A stretch of DNA of 13,022 nucleotides. Origin: Smittium mucronatum (lineage: Eukaryota > Kickxellomycota > Harpellomycetes > Harpellales > Legeriomycetaceae). The first letter of the stretch is position 1, and each line of letters opens with the position of its first letter. The notes below the pieces were generated by a model, which saw only the letters and a list, made by a program, of their open reading frames with translations, had not been told where the DNA came from and made no database searches. Below are positions 1-8,355 of the stretch, in pieces. A program made the position numbers and the translations under genes. The stretch is taken from the NCBI GenBank assembly GCA_001953115.1, contig LSSL01000615.1, positions 1-13,022 on the forward strand. Direction: 5' to 3'.

Positions 1-436
1 AAGGGGGGGGGGGTATGTAAAGTGTATCTGTTTTTCAAACTCGTCGAACTTGAATTCTGCAATACACAAGACGTCATTTTCCTTCAGTACGGGAGAAAAT
101 TGCCTCGTTTTTTCTATAATAAATATATAATACTGCTATTAGTGAATGTGCTATTGTTTGATAAAGTCCAAAAAGTGAATAATAATAATAGCTGGATAAA
201 AAAATTATTGTAATTCAAGCTCTATTTTTAGAGCAAATATAAACTGGTATATATATTTTTTAGCTAAATAAAAAAATCCTATGATAATTAATTGATGGTT
301 TATAGTTAATACTTTTGTAGTTGAGTGGATGAATGCTGTCTCTCCACAAGAAAAGTATACGGTTTGATTGGAATATGAAACTGGCATTAGGTTGAATTTT
401 GATTTTGTTTATATTTGCAAGTTTATAATAAATGCT
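1..436 (-). CDS. Partial gene, two probable internal exons, runs off the left edge
   Basis: I propose two minus-strand exons, 436-361 and 113-1, separated by a 247-base intron (donor GTATAC, acceptor TATTATAG). The first is preceded by the acceptor AAAATAG; its 76 bases leave one base over, which joins two bases of the next exon in frame (codon CAA). The second exon reads open to base 1 with ordinary, non-repetitive codons and includes the stretches KTRQFSPVLKEND, VLCIAEFKFDEFEK and QIHFTYPPPL; the three prolines are encoded by the poly-G tract at 3-13. The pattern of a hydrophobic strand, AEF, then a YPP-type motif recalls the first strand of longin/uDENN-type domains, but that is only a weak visual analogy. 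Start, end and upstream exons are not resolved. The plus-strand ORF over this stretch is its shadow. I am fairly confident of the 113-1 exon and less so of the other. Confidence 0.38.
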
Positions 437-506
437 CTATTTTAACAACCAGACGAGACTTTTATAAAAACAAGAATGGATGAGGAGCAAGAAAGAGAAA
501 AAGTCA

Positions 507-561
507 GGGTGAACAGGGGCGAGGGTGAGGGAAGTGCTATGGGTTTGGGAGGGAGATGGGG
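507..561 (+). other. Two tandem putative G-quadruplex motifs
   Basis: On the plus strand, 507-531 has four runs of three or more Gs with loops of 6, 3 and 3 bases, and 541-561 has four more with loops of 3, 1 and 4. Both fit the usual G3+N1-7 pattern. They lie in a purine-rich block upstream of the left minus-strand exons, so they may sit in an intron or 5' region of that gene. Folding is inferred from pattern only. Confidence 0.5.
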
Positions 562-1532
562 AGACAGGAGGATATTTTCTCCTTTATTTTTCAAAGTAAA
601 AAATATACATTACAGGTAAAACCAAACTCAACCCCCAATTCCACTCTACTGCAATGAAGATGACTGTTCTGTATAATTAAAGCTTATATAGTCACTATAA
701 ATGCAAAAAATTACAATACATTGTATCTGGTAATCATACATTGACCAAGGCTAAATATAGGATACATACGTATTTACATATGGGGAGGGGTGTGTGAGAT
801 ATACTCGTGGTGCGACAAGTACCGATATTCTAAAAATAGTATAGTTACAAGTCTTTTATTTTTTTTAAAAAAAAAAAAACACTTTAGTTTATGGCAAAAA
901 ATGTATATTTTTGAAAAAACCAAAAGAGTATTTATAAGTAAATGAGGTTTAAAAGCATTCATAGATTGTTTATCTTTCCGTACATATATTAAAAGTCTCT
1001 AGAAAAAAAAAGGGGGGGGGAGGTGGAGCTATTAGTATCCCATTCTTTTTAATTGTGGGATCTAAACAATGCGAGAAAAATGCACATTTCTTTATAATGT
1101 TGTCAAAAATATCTATACTCGTTACTCTAAAGAAAAAGAAAAATTTATTCTAGTCGAGCCAATACTGCTATTTATAGATGAACGATTATACTTCAATTGC
1201 AGAGTGTTTTTTTTTTTAAAAGAAAATATAGGGGTAAAAATTGGGACTTCTAATATATGATTTCTTTTTTTAAGAAAAAAGTGGAATCTACAAATATCGC
1301 AGACCCCTAAAAAGTGTATAAATGCTCGGTCGGAAACTAATAAATTTTGCCCACATATACATAAAAGCTGCAATAAACATTAATTCCATTCCATTTTCAA
1401 AAAAAAAAAAAAAAGAGAGATTTCTTTTTCAAAGTATACAAGTTTGTTTTCCCTTAAAAAGGCTACAATTCAAAGAATTCCACTAATTGCTATAGATAAA
1501 AGCGCAGACTTGGTCTCTAGATTCAACTGGCA

Positions 1533-1549
1533 TTTTTTTTTTTTTTTTT
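1533..1549 (+). promoter_or_regulatory. T17 tract upstream of the 1593 start
   Basis: An uninterrupted run of 17 Ts lies 43 bases before the ATG of the 1016-residue gene. Poly(dA:dT) tracts in this position commonly exclude nucleosomes from fungal promoters, so a promoter role is plausible. No clear TATA box at a fixed distance supports it. Confidence 0.3.
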
Positions 1550-1592
1550 ACATTTAAAGAAAAAAAATCGGGCTTTATTTTATTTTTCGGGT

Positions 1593-4500
1593 ATGGATAT
1601 TCATGTGAGCGATAAGGCGAATGAATGCGGTGAAAAGGATGTTTCTAATGGTAAACAATTGGATCAGCCTGATGAAACTACTTTTTTGGAAGAAACTAGA
1701 GAGCTCGAAGATAGTGACAGTGGAGATGGTGAAGCAGAGTATGGATCAAGAAAGGGTATGAGCGATACATCTAGTGTCAGCAGCAGTGCTAATAAAGAGA
1801 GTAAAAAAAAAGAGCAAGTTCCAGAATCGGTGGTGAAGCCAATACCAAGACCGGGCAGAAGCGCCCGATCAATGTTGGTTGTTGGGGAGATGTACAGTTC
1901 AAGGAGGAAACAAGTCCTGGAATCAATTCCCGCACTGCTAGAAAAAATCGCGAATATTCCAGGGGTCTATGAGGAAAATGGATACTTTTTCAAAGACACT
2001 TTAGGCAACGAAAAGAAAAAGAGCGAAACTCTGGTGAATAATAAAGAACCGATTAACGATTTGATTCAAAATACATCGGGGTTCGATAGAAATTTATCTG
2101 GATTAAAAAACAAGTACAATGCATTCGAGGAGAAAGGTGGGGTTGAGGATGGGGAAATAGTGGCGGGTGATTTAGTGGCGGTGATGAAAGCTAAATTCCC
2201 TGATTCCGATCCAAAAAAAGATGAGATCGATGCATACACGTTCTCAATGCCTATCGGCCACTACTTGATACTAGACGAAAAGTTTGAGCGTTTGTATTCG
2301 AATGCATACGAATCTGTAGAAACTGATATTTCAAGAACCAAGCAGGAAGAAATTGACTTTATCAGAAACGAGAGCCTAGCTAGTGATGGTAGCGATACAT
2401 CAAGTAGTTGTTGTGATCAAGACGGTTCTGATGCCGAACAATTGGATGCAAGTACAGATGAAAAGGAAAATGATGGTTGTGAGGATCTCAATCAGCCCGA
2501 TAGGGAATCGATTAAAGAATTGATTAATGGCATTTTCAATGCAAAAAATAAATCAAAAGACGGAGTTAATGGCCTTTTTAGTGATCAGAGCACCCGGTTC
2601 TTTTGTGGGCCGGTTGGAGGAATGCCGGTTCCGTATTTGCCAGCTACGTTGATTGAACTCGTTGCTTCAGCTGAAAAATCCAATGACGACCAAACTGGGA
2701 CTGTGGATGGTATCAATGAGCAAAACAATGCATGTAATAAGTACACGTACCCGTACTATAACCAAATTCCAACGTACAGGGATTCGAACATATCGATCCA
2801 AGAACCTAAAAAAGTTAATGGAGAGAGTTCAGGGGGCGAAGGGTCTAGTGCCGATAGTGCAAGCACTGAAATTCCACCGGAACTACTAGTAATGCACAAA
2901 CGGCTGATTGTGCAGATTGCTATAATCAACATTTGTTTGCTGAACATTGAGTTGCAAATAGCAAGCTACACCAAACTGCATAAAAGGAGCCATGTGTTGA
3001 CTGGAACTGGTCTGACGGAAAACACCGAACGTTCAGTATCGCGCAGTTTGGAAAAACTATACACAAACATGTTTTCGCTGAAACCGACAATAAATGCTAT
3101 TTTTTCAAAGTACAATTGTTTGGACTTTTGGTGCTGCCAAAAGGAGCAGACCGAGATTATTGCGATTGAGTCGGTCCTAGGATCAAACAAGTTGGGAGGA
3201 GGCAGAAACCTGCTCAATATCGAGTCGCTGGACTCAGCTGTTGAACTGATGTTGAGAGCACATCTAGCGGTATTCAATGGATGCTACAGCAACATCAAGA
3301 GCTTTGCGACGTTCCTAAAACGCGAATTCTTTGATTTAGACGAGTTCGTGTACAAGTGCGCGTACTTTAAAAAGTACGGTAAGACGCATATCCCGATTCT
3401 TGATTTGGAAACGAGTGCCGATAGAAAAAACAGTGTAGCGAGTAGCGCTGAACACGAAAAGCTGCACGAACTGGCACATTCCGTATCGAACAATTTCTTT
3501 TTTTTTTCGAACCCGGAAAAGTTAGAAACAGACGCAACCAAGTTTGATAATTGTCTTGGGAAACCCGGCGGCGAAATGGTCCATATCGCTACCGTGCAGG
3601 ACGATTCGGACACGGATATCCACGTTGCCTTTATATTCTTTGAAAAGGAGAATTTCAAAATCGAAGCTATTAACTGTTACCGAGACTTTTATTGTGAGTT
3701 TTCGTATGACGATTTGGCAGTTCCGGAATCGTTGATGTGTACTTTTTTGGTCGGGTTTTTCGACACGTACCTCGCAAACCACGTCCCACTTACTGATAAC
3801 CCTTTCAAGGACCATTTCAAACTGTTCCAAAAGTTCCTCAACAACAGCGACAAGAACGACGAGTACCTGACCCTCCTCCGGATCAGCGAGAACATCTTGG
3901 CAAACGAAACCATTTCGCAAAACAAAGATCCTCGATTGGTGTTTGATGGGGCTGGGTCGTATAAAGCCAGACTCGAAATGGTCCTGAAACGCGAATATTC
4001 AGATCTCGCCTTCTTCATCAAGGAATCGTACATCAACGGCACGATAATGGTCCGGGCGCTCAGTGCCGTATCCCGTGTGAAAACCGGCCGAATTGCCGAT
4101 GGAACTGATGAGTTACAATTCCTCTCGACAATCAACCAACCAACGTGTACGGTTGAACTCGTCCTCTCCCCCCGCCACTTGCCCGGTCTCGGCATCAGTC
4201 TCGTCAACAGTATCCTTATTGATTCGAGGTCACCCCTCAAAACGTCGCACCAGTACACATCCTTCTTTATTTTTTTGGTCCTCGATACTGTTCCCTTATC
4301 GCACCTCAACAAGTTCCGTTTTTTGAATCGGGCCCAGTACCTTAGTCTTGTGGATGCGTGTAGACGGAACCCAGACATTGCCCAACAGTTCTGCCCTTTG
4401 CCCACCGTTCTCGTAACCCTCTGCTCCCAACAAAAGTACAATTTCGCGTTCACGTCATCTACGCCGATTCCAGCGCGGTACGCATACGTTATCGCTGGAG

Positions 4501-4643
4501 ACTGCAAGGAGATTGAAATTCCGTTCAGGCGGTTCCCGGACGTTCCTCGATTTACTACATTCAGGAACGACATTACAGCATGCCGGCTTCCCAAAATCCA
4601 GTTCTTTGGAGACTATTTCTACCCGGCACTCCAAAAACAATGA
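1593..4643 (+). CDS. Uncharacterised intronless 1016-residue protein
   Basis: This single open frame of 1016 codons starts at the first in-frame ATG after a T-rich leader and ends at TGA. I do not recognise the family. Residues 1-85 are acidic and Ser-rich, as are about 255-300 and 410-427, and look disordered. About 87-125 contains a basic patch (RPGRSARS) followed by a short helical-looking segment. From about 430 to the end the protein looks folded, beginning with a hydrophobic helical stretch (MHKRLIVQIAIINICLLNIE, about 434-453) and ending in an aromatic-rich tail (FFGDYFYPALQKQ). I see no signal peptide, clear membrane span or catalytic motif. Two things are odd: it has no intron while both recognised neighbours have six, and GC rises from about 37% in a 60-base sample at 1621 to 55% at 3841. 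It is convergent with the lectin gene, 255 bases away. Existence of the gene is likely; function is unknown. Confidence 0.85.
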   Translation: MDIHVSDKANECGEKDVSNGKQLDQPDETTFLEETRELEDSDSGDGEAEYGSRKGMSDTSSVSSSANKESKKKEQVPESVVKPIPRPGRSARSMLVVGEMYSSRRKQVLESIPALLEKIANIPGVYEENGYFFKDTLGNEKKKSETLVNNKEPINDLIQNTSGFDRNLSGLKNKYNAFEEKGGVEDGEIVAGDLVAVMKAKFPDSDPKKDEIDAYTFSMPIGHYLILDEKFERLYSNAYESVETDISRTKQEEIDFIRNESLASDGSDTSSSCCDQDGSDAEQLDASTDEKENDGCEDLNQPDRESIKELINGIFNAKNKSKDGVNGLFSDQSTRFFCGPVGGMPVPYLPATLIELVASAEKSNDDQTGTVDGINEQNNACNKYTYPYYNQIPTYRDSNISIQEPKKVNGESSGGEGSSADSASTEIPPELLVMHKRLIVQIAIINICLLNIELQIASYTKLHKRSHVLTGTGLTENTERSVSRSLEKLYTNMFSLKPTINAIFSKYNCLDFWCCQKEQTEIIAIESVLGSNKLGGGRNLLNIESLDSAVELMLRAHLAVFNGCYSNIKSFATFLKREFFDLDEFVYKCAYFKKYGKTHIPILDLETSADRKNSVASSAEHEKLHELAHSVSNNFFFFSNPEKLETDATKFDNCLGKPGGEMVHIATVQDDSDTDIHVAFIFFEKENFKIEAINCYRDFYCEFSYDDLAVPESLMCTFLVGFFDTYLANHVPLTDNPFKDHFKLFQKFLNNSDKNDEYLTLLRISENILANETISQNKDPRLVFDGAGSYKARLEMVLKREYSDLAFFIKESYINGTIMVRALSAVSRVKTGRIADGTDELQFLSTINQPTCTVELVLSPRHLPGLGISLVNSILIDSRSPLKTSHQYTSFFIFLVLDTVPLSHLNKFRFLNRAQYLSLVDACRRNPDIAQQFCPLPTVLVTLCSQQKYNFAFTSSTPIPARYAYVIAGDCKEIEIPFRRFPDVPRFTTFRNDITACRLPKIQFFGDYFYPALQKQ

Positions 4644-4840
4644 ATTTTGGCGACACATTTTATTCCTCATGCTTATTATTTTATTATTTTTATACTTTTC
4701 TATAAATTATAGTTTATTTGCAAAAAATATATAAAAACAGCAAAACAAGCATTTGGGAATCAATCAGTTCAAGGTAAATTAAAAGATTGCTGAAACTTGA
4801 AGAAAATGAGGACAGAATATTTGATGGGTATATATATATT

Positions 4841-4846
4841 TTTATT
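4841..4846 (-). terminator. Candidate poly(A) signal AATAAA of the lectin gene
   Basis: On the minus strand AATAAA occurs about 52 bases beyond the lectin stop codon, in an A-rich setting typical of fungal 3' ends. It lies in the 255-base convergent gap between this gene and the 1593-4643 gene, so transcripts of the two genes may overlap at their 3' ends. Confidence 0.4.
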
Positions 4847-4898
4847 TGATTTAAAAGAATAGATAATCAGAGAAAGACAAGAATTAGTTTGAATATAT

Positions 4899-6386
4899 CT
4901 ATAGTCTGAGAGTATTCCTCCTGTTGTAGGCTTGGTAAGCGTAATAGATACCGCCCAAAACAGAGCAAACCACAACAAGTTTTATCAGGGTAGGAAGGAA
5001 ATTGCTGTTATTGGACTGAGCTTGTTGTTGGAATGATGGCTACAGATTTTCAAGGGTTGACAAAAAAATAAAAGATTAATGGAAATGATACAGAATTAGA
5101 GATTGGTATAAAGAGAGAGGGGGGGGGGAGGATTACCTTTGGGGCCAAGATTTGAGAAGCTTCTTCCTCGGTCAAATTGCGAGTTTTGATATACGTAATT
5201 ACATGAGAGTCTGAACAAGAAATTTTTGAAAAAGAAGGAATATTAGAGGATAAAAAGAAAGGGGGGGGGAGAGGTAGAGCTACTAACCACTTAGTTGACC
5301 AGTGATGGCGCTAAAACCCAAGAAAGAGTTTTCGGGTATTTTTACGTCTCTTACAGTGAAACAATCGACAAAATCTTCCTTGATTCTAAGTTTAACCTAT
5401 ATTGAGCAACAATAAAAGGAACAAGATTTAAAAAGAGAGATTGGGGGATTGGAAAATACAAATAAAAGACAATAAAAAGCTACGTTTAGGTATTTTCCAG
5501 CGATATAAGTGATGCGGCACTTTACGGGCTCGTCAGTTTGGCGATATTCAATACCCTATAAAGAACATAGGTGAGGATAAAAAGAGAGAAAGTGGGGGAA
5601 GATAAAAAGTACATCGCTGTTGGCAAGGGAACCGGTGAGACCGTCGGTGGTTGGATCATAAGACTTAATTCCGTCACCCATCATGGCTACAACCAAAGGC
5701 ATTTGTCTCTATAAATAAAAAAAGAAAGTAAAGAATGGGATGGAATAAAGAACAGGAAAAGGAAGAGTACGTTATGAAGACCATTAGCATAAGTATCAAA
5801 AAAGACACCGAGACCAGTAAAGCGGTCTCTGTTGCCAAAGACGGGACCGGATATGGCACGACTCTGGGTAGCCCAGAAGGCAAGACCATCACCATAAAGA
5901 TGGTCTTTATTCTTGCTACCGATCTTGAAGTCAAAGTCAATGAGCCAGCTGTCTTCGGGGAGGGTTTTAGTAGACCAGAGCCAGCCCCGGTTGGAAGGAA
6001 GATCAGTAGTCAAATAGATTCCATTAGCAGCATCAATAACAGCATTACCACCATAGTCCCAATCTTTAATATGGAAACCGTCGTCTAAGAAATAGTAAAT
6101 TTCGGGTGTTTAAAAAAAAGAAAAAGAATAATTTTTTTTAATTTTGAAGGAATGGGGTGGGGGTGAAAGAGCGAGGCTTTGTAAGAGTTGGAATGATAAA
6201 TAAAAAAATTTGATGGGAGGAAAAATAGAGATTGGACGGGGGGGAGGGGGTGAACAAAAAAGTACCTATATAAGGATACCCAAGGGATAGCTTCTTTAGT
6301 TTCATGGAAGAGGGATCATACTCGTCGATGTTAGCGTAAACTTCAACAGAAGCAATAAGAGTCAACAGAATTGCTTTGAGATTCAT
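4899..6386 (-). CDS. L-type lectin, ERGIC-53/VIP36-like cargo receptor, seven exons
   Basis: Exons (minus strand): 6386-6266, 6084-5771, 5708-5613, 5555-5484, 5396-5288, 5210-5137, 5039-4899, giving 308 residues with every junction in frame. Residues 1-18 form a signal peptide (MNLKAILLTLIASVEVYA). An L-type lectin domain spans about 28-247: GDG at 105-107, GPVFG at 120-124, FFDTY at 135-139 with Asn141, SYDPTTDG at 161-168, DCF at 212-214, GFSAITG at 228-234. A short stalk follows, then one membrane span at about 276-297 and a basic tail ending NRRNTLRL. It is therefore a type I membrane protein, and the family carries high-mannose glycoproteins between ER and Golgi. There is no coiled-coil stalk, so it is nearer VIP36/VIPL than ERGIC-53. 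By alignment from memory, the sugar-binding His of the animal proteins is Pro164, and the first Cys of the conserved disulfide is Asp177 while its partner Cys213 remains. Confidence 0.93.
5119..5128 (-). repeat. C10 run inside lectin intron 6
   Basis: On the coding (minus) strand ten Cs begin nine bases into the intron after the donor GTAATC. Similar runs follow other donors of this gene: C9 at 5269-5261 in intron 5, and C5 then C7 at 6250-6238 in intron 1. Confidence 0.7.
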
Positions 6387-6626
6387 GATATATAAAAAGT
6401 AAAGGACGGTGTAAACCTGGGGGAAAAAAAACTGAACTAAAAGACGAGTTATGTTAGAAGAAAGCTCAAATATTGAATTCTATAGCAACAAAACTGGCCG
6501 ACTTTTTTTTTACTTTTTTAGCTAGTTGATTGCAGAAGTTAATGGGAAATTATAGGCCAGAACAGGTCGAGGGAAGGAAATTGGTGGGAAATGTTTATAC
6601 TATTGGCATGATTTGATTAGTTGACT

Positions 6627-6766
6627 ATGGTGGATCAGTATCAAAACGAAGCAATCACTCTCTATGACTGGGTTTGGTCCAATAGTTTCAAGAGAAATAT
6701 GGGTAAGATCGCCTATATTCACATTTAAACTGACCAATTAAATCAGGTTACGACTCGTGTATTTAA
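6627..6766 (+). CDS. Weak candidate: small two-exon gene divergent from the lectin gene
   Basis: ATG at 6627 opens 25 codons beginning MVDQYQNEAITLYDW and containing VWSNSFKRNM, then the donor GTAAGA at 6703. A 44-base intron ending AAATCAG would join to a short exon ending TAA at 6766, giving about 31 residues. Other acceptors further downstream (for example 6771 or 6803) would give other short C-termini. The first exon looks protein-like, and the position, 240 bases from the divergent lectin start, suits a shared promoter. The product matches nothing I recognise, and the intron is shorter than any confirmed one here. Chance is a real possibility. Confidence 0.17.
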
Positions 6767-7532
6767 AATAGAGGTATCCAATAAAAACAAAAAATTCTTT
6801 CAGGAACATATTCGTAAACCTGCCAATTGGAAATGAACTAGTATTGGGCGTTTGATGCAAGCACCAGCCTAGTAGAGAAATTTGCTATAAGAGTAGGGGT
6901 GGGGCTTGAAACGATTGTACCAATATTATTAGAGGAAATTGTTGATAAGGGATAGGTATGGCCCAATTAGAAATAAACAAGAGATTTCATGTTTTCTGGG
7001 AAAATAAAGCAGAATAGCAAAGAGCGGAAGAACAGCAAAGAAATACCTGTAATGCCTGTAATACAGCAAACTCTTTATAGTTTTGTAGCAATAAGTGATT
7101 TTGATGATAATTATTAAAACAAAAAAAGCAAGAATGGGTAAAAACCGGAGACCAAGCTAGTGGAGTGAAGGAGAGTCCAATTCGGGTTGATGTGCAAATT
7201 CTAGGATTCGCCAATCCTAATGCTGTATAATGTTTTTGAATGGTGGAGAATAAAGTGCCGAAACGTAATGTAACTAGTACGAATCAACCAAAACCAATCT
7301 AGTATTTTTGCACCGGATGTATTTGACTAAAACAAACGAGGGAACATCAAGTTCATCTACAGAAAAAAAAATACTTGGTGTGAATTTGAATTAATTTATG
7401 CTAAATATGGAGCATATGCGGATTAAGGATAATGTCTATACAAGTATATTTGGGCATTGATACTTTTGGAAAATGTTTTGCGAAGGCACGAATTTACCCG
7501 AAAGGAACATTAGACTCTACCATGGCCCATGC
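6767..7532. other. Stretch without a supported gene
   Basis: Several open patches of 25-40 codons occur on both strands, for example plus 6842-6955 and minus 7356-7274, the latter preceded by a good polypyrimidine acceptor. They could not be joined in a consistent phase, and open frames overlap on opposite strands. I see no repeat or RNA gene. Confidence 0.4.
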
Positions 7533-7618
7533 CCTTCTCCATCCCCATTCCCCTCTCCATCTCCTTTTCCTTCTCCATCTCCTTCTCCATCTCCTTCTCC
7601 ATCTCCTTCTCCATCCCC
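7533..7618. repeat. 12-base minisatellite, CT-rich
   Basis: Four 12-base units (TTCTCCATCTCC, the last one changed) stand head to tail at 7571-7618, with degenerate copies back to about 7533. All six frames of the core are open: Pro-Ser repeats in one plus frame, and Met-Glu-Lys-Glu or Gly-Asp-Gly-Glu repeats on the minus strand. Openness is therefore no proof of coding. Confidence 0.85.
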
Positions 7619-7888
7619 ACCATCAATGCCTTTTCGACCTCCATCTCATTCTCCTACTTTTTTTGTACATGGGTTTTTGACACTTTTTCGAAACGAGATA
7701 AAATTATTACACAATCACATCGCATCACAACAACATCAATTTCCTTTAAAAACACACAAGAATTTGAATTTCCTAATCCGAAACGTACTTTTTAAACCCC
7801 CAAATTTTGAATATTGCCCGGAATTTATCATCTTGTTCGTCAAAAGCACCGATTTTATTGGCAAACCCAACAACCGCATCTTTAATTT

Positions 7889-8172
7889 GGGAGATTCTTT
7901 ATGAATTTAGACGCTTTACTATTGTTTCTTTACTACCCTCCTAATTAGGAAATATATAAATTAACAAAAGCTTTAATCATTTTGGTAAACAAATCAATTA
8001 GAAAAAATTAGTTTAATTCAATTGGTAATTGAGGGGGGAGCCTAATTATTGATTGCTAAGACCAATAAATTTATTGGCTAGAAAGAATAATAATCTGCCC
8101 AAAAAACTTAATTAGCTATTTGGCCAATGATTCATCTAGTAAAGAAAAGTCTGAACTCAAAAAGAATCTCCC
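7889..8172. repeat. 284-base inverted-repeat element, MITE-like
   Basis: The left end GGGAGATTCTTT (7889-7900) is repeated exactly, inverted, at 8172-8161. The similarity goes on inward: TGA, TT and AGAC are shared, then an 11-base insertion in the left arm, then TTTCTTTACTA in both arms (7925-7935 and 8147-8137). The interior is AT-rich with no ORF. The bases ATTT flank both ends and could be a 4-base target duplication, although in DNA this AT-rich that could be chance. The ends match no transposon superfamily I can name. Confidence 0.55.
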
Positions 8173-8184
8173 ATTTATATCCTT

Positions 8185-8355
8185 TTAACCCTTTCAGGGG
8201 CGATGGTACAAAAAATGGCTTCCACTTTTCGCTCAATGTTATTATTAGTTTAATTTATTTGTATACCATTGGGCTGAATATGTATTTGAACCAATTGTAA
8301 TTGCAAACATACGCAAATAGGGGCAAGGCACAATTTTGGGCCCGGAAAGGGTTAA
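8185..8355. mobile_element. Short piggyBac-type MITE with TTAA target duplication
   Basis: TTAA at 8185-8188 and at 8352-8355 flank a 163-base element whose ends are inverted copies: CCCTTTCAGGGGC on the left and, on the other strand from the right, CCCTTTCCGGGCC. A TTAA duplication next to a CCC-starting inverted end is the hallmark of the piggyBac superfamily. The element has no coding capacity and would need a transposase from elsewhere. It begins only 12 bases after the 7889-8172 inverted-repeat element. The short TIRs leave room for coincidence. Confidence 0.55.

Larger units (their letters stand above)
437..1592. other. Non-coding stretch between the left partial gene and the 1016-residue gene
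   Basis: No gene is supported here. The stretch is AT-rich with many homopolymers: a G-rich block at 481-575, G9 at 1012-1020, long A/T runs near 860-883 and 1399-1414, and T17 at 1533-1549 just upstream of the 1593 start. It must contain the promoter of the 1593 gene and may contain upstream exons or the 5' end of the left minus-strand gene. Short minus-strand ORFs here use AT-rich codons unlike the confirmed genes, and I could not join them into a model. Confidence 0.5.

Noticed and set aside
1122..1373. 83-codon minus ORF with CIC and CDIC, suggesting a zinc ribbon
   Set aside because: The codons are AT-rich noise (many TTA, TTT, AAA), it crosses homopolymers, and the cysteine spacing fits no known zinc motif well.
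2781..2791. GGATTCGAAC-like string resembling a tRNA T-arm
   Set aside because: It lies inside the 1016-residue coding frame with no acceptor stem or anticodon arm at the right distance.
3689..4594. 301-codon minus-strand ORF opposite the 3' part of the 1016-residue gene
   Set aside because: It is a by-product of the GC-rich codon use of the sense gene, which rarely uses triplets that give antisense stops. It has no features of its own.
5674..6088. Plus-strand and second minus-strand ORFs over the lectin gene
   Set aside because: They are shadow frames of lectin exons 2 and 3. The lectin frame carries the family motifs.
6627..6702. Identity as QCR9, the small cytochrome bc1 subunit, suggested by SFKRN
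   Set aside because: The conserved downstream segments (membrane span and GK.WKDI-type motif) were not found in any frame nearby.
7789..7898. Minus-strand exon-like patch ending at a GTACGT donor (contains AVVGFANKIGAFDEQDDK)
   Set aside because: It looks protein-like, but no downstream exon joins it in a compatible phase, and its upstream edge lies in the inverted-repeat arm.
7473..7904. 143-codon plus ORF with a Pro-Ser repeat
   Set aside because: It is kept open by the minisatellite, has no recognisable domain, and its 3' end runs into an inverted-repeat element.
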